Below are positions 22,832-27,403 of a stretch of DNA of 27,403 bases, piece by piece; positions within the stretch are counted from its first letter, which is position 1, and the number at the start of each line of letters is the position of its first letter. Position numbers and translations under genes: made by a program. The notes beneath the pieces are model-generated. The model was not told where the DNA came from and did not search any database. It was given only the letters and a program-made list of their open reading frames with translations. Source of the stretch: CAZGSV01 sp964528605 (GTDB lineage Bacteria > Armatimonadota > Zipacnadia > CAZGSV01); contig CAZGSV010000037.1 of NCBI GenBank assembly GCA_964528605.1, forward strand, positions 1 to 27,403, in the 5' to 3' direction.

Positions 22832-25147
22832 TCAGCGGCGGTGCTTGGTGCGCGCGACGATGTGCTCCTGCATTTCACGGTCGAGCAGGACGAACTGCTG
22901 ACTGAAACCGGAAACGCGGACGCACAGATTGCGATAGCGTTCCGGGTCTTGCTGGGCGGCGCGGAGGGCCTCGACGCTGACCACGTTCCACTGCATCTGG
23001 CCGACACCTTTGTGGATGGCGGCGATGAGCAGGTCCACGAAGGCCTCGCGGCCGTCGCCCTGGAAAACGGTGGGGTCGGCCTCCAGGATCGCGGAACTAC
23101 TGGCGGCTACTAGATGATGCGGGAGCGCGGCCAGGGAGTTGATGACCGCCGTAAGCCCTTCGTGATCGCGGCCCTGAGCCGGAGACACGCTGTACGCGAG
23201 CGGCTCGCCGGCCAGCCTGCCCTCGGGCGAAGCGCCGGTGAGTTTCCCGTGCTTGAGCATGAGGGTGAAGGTGAAGAGGTGGACATGGTAGCGACCGCTG
23301 GTGGGCGTTCGATACTCGTCCATTATCTCGCAGTAGCGGCGAGCGAGCCGCGCGGCGTACCTGTCGGGGAGGGCATGGTCGTTGCAGTACTTGGGGAGGC
23401 GGTTGCGAAGGTATAGGCGCAGGTCCTCACGCCCCGCGAAGTTGGTGCGCAGCGCCTGGAGCATCTCTTCGCGAGTCACGCGCTCTTCGGTGAAGGCCGC
23501 CGACTCGAGGGCCGCGAGCGAGTCGGCGGCGTTGGGGATGCCCATGGCGGCAGTGGAGTGGTAGTTGTAGCGCGCCCCCCCTTGAATGATGTCCAGGCCG
23601 CGGGAAACGCAGTCGTCGGTGAGGAGGGACAGGTAGGGAAGGCGGTACTGGGAGCGGTGGGCCAGTTCGGCGGCGTTCGAGCCGTAGACGGCCCACTTGG
23701 CGAAGTATTGGAGTTGCTCGTCGAAGGCGGCGAGGAGGTCGTCCAGGGTGCCGTGGTCGGCGAGAGTTCGCGTCGTGGGGCCGACCTGCGCACCGTCGAG
23801 AAGATCGCAGCCGTCATTGAGGGCGAGTTCCAGGCACTTGGCCAGGTTGATCCAGTTGCTGACGGCGTGGGGATTAGCCTTGCCCGGAATGGTGATCTCG
23901 ACACAGCCGATGGCAGCGTAGTCGCGGGCGTCCTCTAGGGGGATGCCTTTGGAGGTAAGGGCCGGGATGAGCGCTTCGTCGTTGAAGAAGAAGGGGATGC
24001 CGCCTCCGCGGGAGACCAGGTCCACGCAGCGGGAGACGAACGCGCGCGGGGTGCGCCGGTGAAGGCGCGCGGACAGGCAGCGCACGAACCCGAGACCCTC
24101 GGTCACATCGAGCACTAGGTAACTAAGCGGGTTGGTGGCGTCCTGGCCATCGCGCGTCTGGCCGCCGATCATCATCTGCTGCACGTCGTAGGAGAGGTAG
24201 AGTTTGCACCAGAGGGCGGCGAGCAGCTCCGCGCCCTGGTCCCTGCTGAGGCGGCCGTCGGCCAGGTCGTGCTCGTAGTAGGGCCGGAGGAACTGGTCTA
24301 TGCGGCCGATACCGTTGGCGTTGATGCCGTCCTCCCAGGCGGTGATCATGTGGGCGAACCAAAGGGCCTGCAGGGCCTCACGGAAGGTGCGCGCCGGGTG
24401 CGTGGGCACGCGGTCGCAGACGGCGGCGATCTCTTCCCACTCGCGGCGCTGCTCCGCGTCCTCGCACTCGGCGGCGAGATCGCGAGCGCCCTGCGCGTGG
24501 CGCGCGCCCAGCGTGGTCGCGGCGTCGCATAGGCCCAGCCAGCCGAGCAGGTTGGTCCAGCGCACGGCCGCGTCCGGCTCCGCGGGATCGAGAGAGGCAA
24601 GTGCCGCCTCGACCTCCGCGCGGAGCCCTGAGAACCCGAGACGCAGGACCTTCTCGTACCCGCGGATGCTGTGGTTGAGGTCGGTGCCCCAGATTTCGAG
24701 CGCCCCGTGGCTCTGCGCGATCTCGAGTTCCTGAGGCGGAGGGGCGGCGGCGCCGAGGGTTACGAAACGGAACGGCTCGCCTTCAAGCCAGGCGATGAGT
24801 TGCGCTTTGTGATCGTCCGGCAGCGGGCTGGCGGCAATCTCCTCGCGGAACTCAGGCGAGGGGCCGCCGAAGAAATGGAAGGGGGGATCGTTCCCCACGG
24901 CGTGCTCGCCGACGAGCAACTCACCCGGCGTCATGCGCACCGGCATGTTCTCGATGACGTTGGCGAAAGCCTCAGCGTTGCGCAAGGCCAGAGGCTTGCC
25001 GGTCGCGGCCATCCAGCCTTCGAGGTAGTAGTAGGCGCGGTACCAGCGGCCCCAGAAGGTCTCCGGGCCCTCTGCCAGGGCGCGTTCTCGCAGGCGCTCA
25101 ATGCGCGGAGAAGGCTGGTAGGTGGTCGAGGCGGCTGCTACTGTCAT
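22832..25147 (-). CDS. Glycyl radical enzyme (PFL2/glycerol-dehydratase type), substrate unknown
   Basis: A 771-residue strictly anaerobic radical enzyme. The active-site loop is AAIGCVEITIPGK with thiyl C415 and E417, and the C-terminal glycyl radical motif is RVSGFSQQF with G747. The GCVE form is found in dehydratase- and lyase-type members; pyruvate formate-lyase itself has two adjacent cysteines. GRIDQFLRPYY (281-291) and VSPAQGRDHEGLTAVINS (654-671) also fit the dehydratase-like group. The start is set at ATG 25147 because the 36 residues before it look non-coding and cross a hairpin. Its activase follows directly. No microcompartment or aldehyde dehydrogenase gene is nearby. Candidates include a diol, hydroxyproline or uronate-derived dehydratase; none can be chosen. 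Confidence 0.92.
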   Translation of the reverse strand: MTVAAASTTYQPSPRIERLRERALAEGPETFWGRWYRAYYYLEGWMAATGKPLALRNAEAFANVIENMPVRMTPGELLVGEHAVGNDPPFHFFGGPSPEFREEIAASPLPDDHKAQLIAWLEGEPFRFVTLGAAAPPPQELEIAQSHGALEIWGTDLNHSIRGYEKVLRLGFSGLRAEVEAALASLDPAEPDAAVRWTNLLGWLGLCDAATTLGARHAQGARDLAAECEDAEQRREWEEIAAVCDRVPTHPARTFREALQALWFAHMITAWEDGINANGIGRIDQFLRPYYEHDLADGRLSRDQGAELLAALWCKLYLSYDVQQMMIGGQTRDGQDATNPLSYLVLDVTEGLGFVRCLSARLHRRTPRAFVSRCVDLVSRGGGIPFFFNDEALIPALTSKGIPLEDARDYAAIGCVEITIPGKANPHAVSNWINLAKCLELALNDGCDLLDGAQVGPTTRTLADHGTLDDLLAAFDEQLQYFAKWAVYGSNAAELAHRSQYRLPYLSLLTDDCVSRGLDIIQGGARYNYHSTAAMGIPNAADSLAALESAAFTEERVTREEMLQALRTNFAGREDLRLYLRNRLPKYCNDHALPDRYAARLARRYCEIMDEYRTPTSGRYHVHLFTFTLMLKHGKLTGASPEGRLAGEPLAYSVSPAQGRDHEGLTAVINSLAALPHHLVAASSSAILEADPTVFQGDGREAFVDLLIAAIHKGVGQMQWNVVSVEALRAAQQDPERYRNLCVRVSGFSQQFVLLDREMQEHIVARTKHRR

Positions 25148-25168
25148 CTGGCCTAGTATTCCCTTTAT

Positions 25169-25227
25169 GGCCGCGCAGGCGGCCTTTGCTGCACCTCTGA
25201 ATAGCGCCTCGTAGGCCGTTCGCGCAA
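25169..25227 (-). promoter_or_regulatory. Glycyl radical operon promoter candidate and leader hairpin
   Basis: On the minus strand TTGCGC (25222-25227) and TATTCA (25198-25203) are separated by 18 bases. The leader then contains a perfect 6-bp hairpin GGCCGC/GCGGCC with a 4-base loop (25169-25184), ending just before the purine-rich AAAGGGAA upstream of the ATG. It could control ribosome access or transcript stability. Confidence 0.3.
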
Positions 25228-25267
25228 GGGGGCAGTGGGGGAAGAGCACTGGCACCTCGGCGCACCC

Positions 25268-25296
25268 TTGGCGGACGGCGCCACGCCGTGCACAAT
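25268..25296 (+). promoter_or_regulatory. Candidate promoter of the GH42-like/oligogalacturonate lyase operon
   Basis: TTGGCG (25268-25273), 17 bases, CACAAT (25291-25296). It would start transcription near 25303 and give a leader of about 55 bases to the ATG at 25359. It is divergent from the glycyl radical operon within a 211-base intergenic region that holds no other gene. Confidence 0.33.
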
Positions 25297-25358
25297 ACCG
25301 GCGTCCGTCAGCGGTTGGACGAGGCGTCTACTCCGAGTCCCGCACGGGAGACATGAGC

Positions 25359-26750
25359 ATGGCTTTGCCGTCCGGTCTGGTTGCGCGCAGGTACTGGGCC
25401 GTTGCGTGTGCGGTCACCTTTGCTGCCATGCTGCTCGTGGCGGGGCGGGGAGTGGGCGCAGCGGCCAGCATCGAGGGAGGCCGGGTGGTCTTCCGCGGGA
25501 GGCCCGTCTCTGTGGGCGGCGCGATGTACTATCAGCCGCGAGCCTACCACCAGTACTTCTGGGAAGAATGGACCCGCGGCGGGCTGCTCCGGGACCTCGC
25601 GCGCGCAAGGGACTGCGGGTTCAACACTTTCGCGTTCCAGGTCAACTGGGGGTCTTTCGTTTCGCGCGTTGATCCCACGACGGGCAGGTCGGAGTGGAAC
25701 GAGCGCGCGTTGGCGGATCTACGTTGGGCCCTGCGCCGCCTTAGCGCAGCGGGGATGCTGGCGGTACTGTGGACCGGAACGGCGAGGGCGCCTGAAGGAG
25801 TTGGGGCCAACTACAACCCCGCCTGGGGCGATGCGCGGGGCAGGCAACACGGGCCGTACTACGGCTACCTTATGCGCGACTGGCCTGCCATAGCGGCGGA
25901 GGATTCGCCGATCTGGCGGGCGATGCTGGAGTTCCATCACAGGCTGGCGGAGACCTGCGCCGAGTATGACAACGTGCTCTACGACCCTCTGGACTGGCAG
26001 CACCTGAACATCAACACCTGGTCGTTCGCCGACGCGGGGAACCTGAGGGTGTGGCGGCAATGGCTGCGGGCGCGCAACCCCGATCTGCAGCACTGGAACC
26101 AACGGTGGGGCGAGAGCAACGCGTCTTGGGAGGGGGTTCTCTTTCCGGTTGACGGATGGGTGGAGACCACGGTTGCCTTGCTTGGCCCCCCCTACGAGGG
26201 CCGGGCGCGCGACCCGTACGAAGGCGTCAAGTGGGCTGACTTCCGCGAATGGCACAACGCGCTGTGCAACAAGGTGAACGCGGCGATCGTCCGGGCGATC
26301 CGTGGCGGCGACAGCGACGCGGTGATAGGTCAGCGGGTTGACCCCTGGCGGTTCGGCGACTGGCGGCAGGAGACCTGGGCGCCGCCTGGAGTGGACTTCA
26401 TCTGCCAGGGAACGTATCCCGAGAAAGTGGAGCAGATTGCGCCGGACACGGTGCGGAGGGAGATACGCGTGGTGCGCGAGCGGGCGCCGCGGCAACTGCC
26501 GATTCTCTTCTGGGAGGTCGGCGTGAGCCAGGCCATGCTGGGCGGCGAGGAAGCGGCGCCGGACTTCGAGTCGCTGCAGGCGAAGTGGTTTGACTGCGTG
26601 GAGTCGGTGGCTCGGGAGGAGCATTTGCTCGGCTTCTGCTGGTGGGTCTGGCGCGACTACTACATGAGCGAAGCGAGTCTGACGTTCGGCCTGCTGGACG
26701 TTGAGGGCCGGCCGAAGGCGGCGGTCGCCTGCGGCGCGGCCGCGCGGTGA
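25359..26750 (+). CDS. Exported glycoside hydrolase-like TIM barrel, GH42/clan A related
   Basis: A 463-residue protein with an N-terminal signal or anchor (AVACAVTFAAMLLVAG, 15-29). The body resembles a clan GH-A barrel: GGAMYYQPRAYHQYFW (53-68), LARARDCGFNTFAFQVNWG (80-98), and a GH42-like segment LRVWRQWLRARNPDLQHWNQ (229-248) where beta-galactosidases have a similar helix after the acid/base Asn-Glu. The Asn-Glu pair itself is not seen; the region reads YDPLDWQHLNINTW. A candidate nucleophile is E386 in PILFWEVGVS. The second ATG (25359) is preferred because GGGAG is eight bases upstream; the ATG at 25353 would be too close. It precedes the oligogalacturonate lyase by 20 bases. Probably acts on plant or algal polysaccharide; enzymatic activity not certain. 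Confidence 0.75.
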   Translation: MALPSGLVARRYWAVACAVTFAAMLLVAGRGVGAAASIEGGRVVFRGRPVSVGGAMYYQPRAYHQYFWEEWTRGGLLRDLARARDCGFNTFAFQVNWGSFVSRVDPTTGRSEWNERALADLRWALRRLSAAGMLAVLWTGTARAPEGVGANYNPAWGDARGRQHGPYYGYLMRDWPAIAAEDSPIWRAMLEFHHRLAETCAEYDNVLYDPLDWQHLNINTWSFADAGNLRVWRQWLRARNPDLQHWNQRWGESNASWEGVLFPVDGWVETTVALLGPPYEGRARDPYEGVKWADFREWHNALCNKVNAAIVRAIRGGDSDAVIGQRVDPWRFGDWRQETWAPPGVDFICQGTYPEKVEQIAPDTVRREIRVVRERAPRQLPILFWEVGVSQAMLGGEEAAPDFESLQAKWFDCVESVAREEHLLGFCWWVWRDYYMSEASLTFGLLDVEGRPKAAVACGAAAR

Positions 26751-26770
26751 TTCTAACGGAGGCGAATCGC

Positions 26771-27403
26771 ATGGTGAAGGGAGAGGTCTTCGCGCCTGAG
26801 TGGAAAGAGTACGCCGATCCGAAGAGCGGCGTGACTGTCCGCCAACTCACCGACTACAAGGGGCACAGTCACCACCTGTACTTCACGAACCCGGGGTGGT
26901 ACGACGCTGGGCGCAGGTTGCTGTTCGGCTCTGACCGCGAGAACCGGACGAATCTGTTCAGCATTGACCTGGAGACGGGGGAGATCACGCAACTGACGGA
27001 CCTCGAGCACGAGGAGGGCGTGCATCAGACGCATTTCCTTTCCGCGAGTGTCAATCCGACGCGCGCCGAGGCCTACTTCTGGCATGGCAAGGATGTGACC
27101 GCCCTCGACCTGAACTCGGTAGAGACGCGGCCGCTCTGGCATGCCCCGGACGGGTTTCTTCATTCGATGCTCAGTTGCACGGCCGACGGAAGGCATGTGT
27201 GCGCGGGGATCTTCGAGGATCTGTCCAGCCGTCTGCGGATTGACTATCTCCGCGGGTACGTGGGGTTCAGGGAGACTTGGGAGGCTCATCCGCTGAGCAG
27301 AATCATCCGTATCGCAGTGGACGGCAGAGGCGGCGAGATCGGGTGGGAAGAGGGGGAGCGGGGTCGGGACGTCAACACCTCGCCGGAGCTGCCGAACATC
27401 CTC
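26771..27403 (+). CDS. ogl: Oligogalacturonate lyase (PL22), 3' end cut by window
   Basis: The first 211 residues of an oligogalacturonate lyase, which eliminates short pectin oligomers to 5-keto-4-deoxyuronate. Family marks visible: TVRQLTDYKGHSHHLYF (22-38) with the conserved histidines, NPGWYDAGRRLLFGSDRENR (40-59), the propeller repeat LFSIDLETGEITQLTD, and HQTHF with a likely metal-site histidine. These fit the seven-bladed beta-propeller of PL22, which uses His and Gln/Asn ligands for manganese. No signal peptide, consistent with the usual intracellular role on imported oligomers. ATG has GGAGGC seven bases upstream and follows the GH42-like gene closely. The window ends in the middle of the protein. 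Confidence 0.9.
   Translation, partial: MVKGEVFAPEWKEYADPKSGVTVRQLTDYKGHSHHLYFTNPGWYDAGRRLLFGSDRENRTNLFSIDLETGEITQLTDLEHEEGVHQTHFLSASVNPTRAEAYFWHGKDVTALDLNSVETRPLWHAPDGFLHSMLSCTADGRHVCAGIFEDLSSRLRIDYLRGYVGFRETWEAHPLSRIIRIAVDGRGGEIGWEEGERGRDVNTSPELPNIL

Noticed and set aside
25719..26624. 301-codon minus-strand open frame opposite the GH42-like gene
   Set aside because: Antisense shadow with skewed composition and no recognisable fold.
1..27403. Mobile element, phage, CRISPR, tRNA or rRNA content
   Set aside because: No transposase, integrase, terminal inverted repeats, spaced direct repeats or structured RNA gene could be recognised on either strand.

Overview
This is a GC-rich bacterial chromosomal window with no rRNA, tRNA, CRISPR array, insertion sequence or phage gene. 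It holds 22 protein-coding genes, two of them cut by the window edges. The gene mix suggests an anaerobic or facultative polysaccharide degrader: uroporphyrinogen-decarboxylase-like proteins, xylose-isomerase-like TIM barrels, a Gfo/Idh/MocA oxidoreductase, a glycyl radical enzyme, an oligogalacturonate lyase and large secreted Ig-repeat proteins. That mix is typical of uncultured lineages such as Armatimonadota, Planctomycetota/Lentisphaerota or Hydrogenedentota. No phylogenetic marker is present, so the lineage is only a guess.

Left part (1-6157): two divergent gene sets start from a 162-base region carrying back-to-back promoter-like sequences. Leftward: URO-D-like protein, MFS transporter, sugar isomerase-like TIM barrel and a medium-chain dehydrogenase that runs off the window. 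Rightward: a second TIM barrel and a Gfo/Idh/MocA dehydrogenase. Together they look like import plus oxidation/epimerisation/lyase chemistry on a sugar or polyol. Next (6277-7962) come an unrecognised Met-rich secreted protein and a DUF1349 protein.

Middle (7984-17417, all leftward): an SGNH hydrolase, a 652-residue protein with a probable alpha/alpha-toroid, and an N-acylglucosamine 2-epimerase family protein form a carbohydrate cluster. Upstream lie a 1616-residue secreted M6 metalloprotease with tandem Ig-like modules and a small secreted Ig-like protein, behind a very good sigma-70-type promoter.

Right part (17597-27403): pstS-pstC-pstA-pstB phosphate importer genes (no phoU seen), an Rrf2 regulator with an 11-base palindrome inside its own putative -10 element, then a glycyl radical enzyme with its radical-SAM activase. 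Divergent from these are an exported GH42-like protein and a truncated oligogalacturonate lyase (PL22), which point to pectin degradation.

The most interesting elements are the glycyl radical enzyme of unknown substrate beside pectin genes, the oxidoreductase/TIM-barrel/URO-D-like cluster, the two-domain toroid protein, and a PstS with an EF-hand-type loop. No intergenic stretch exceeds 300 bases.
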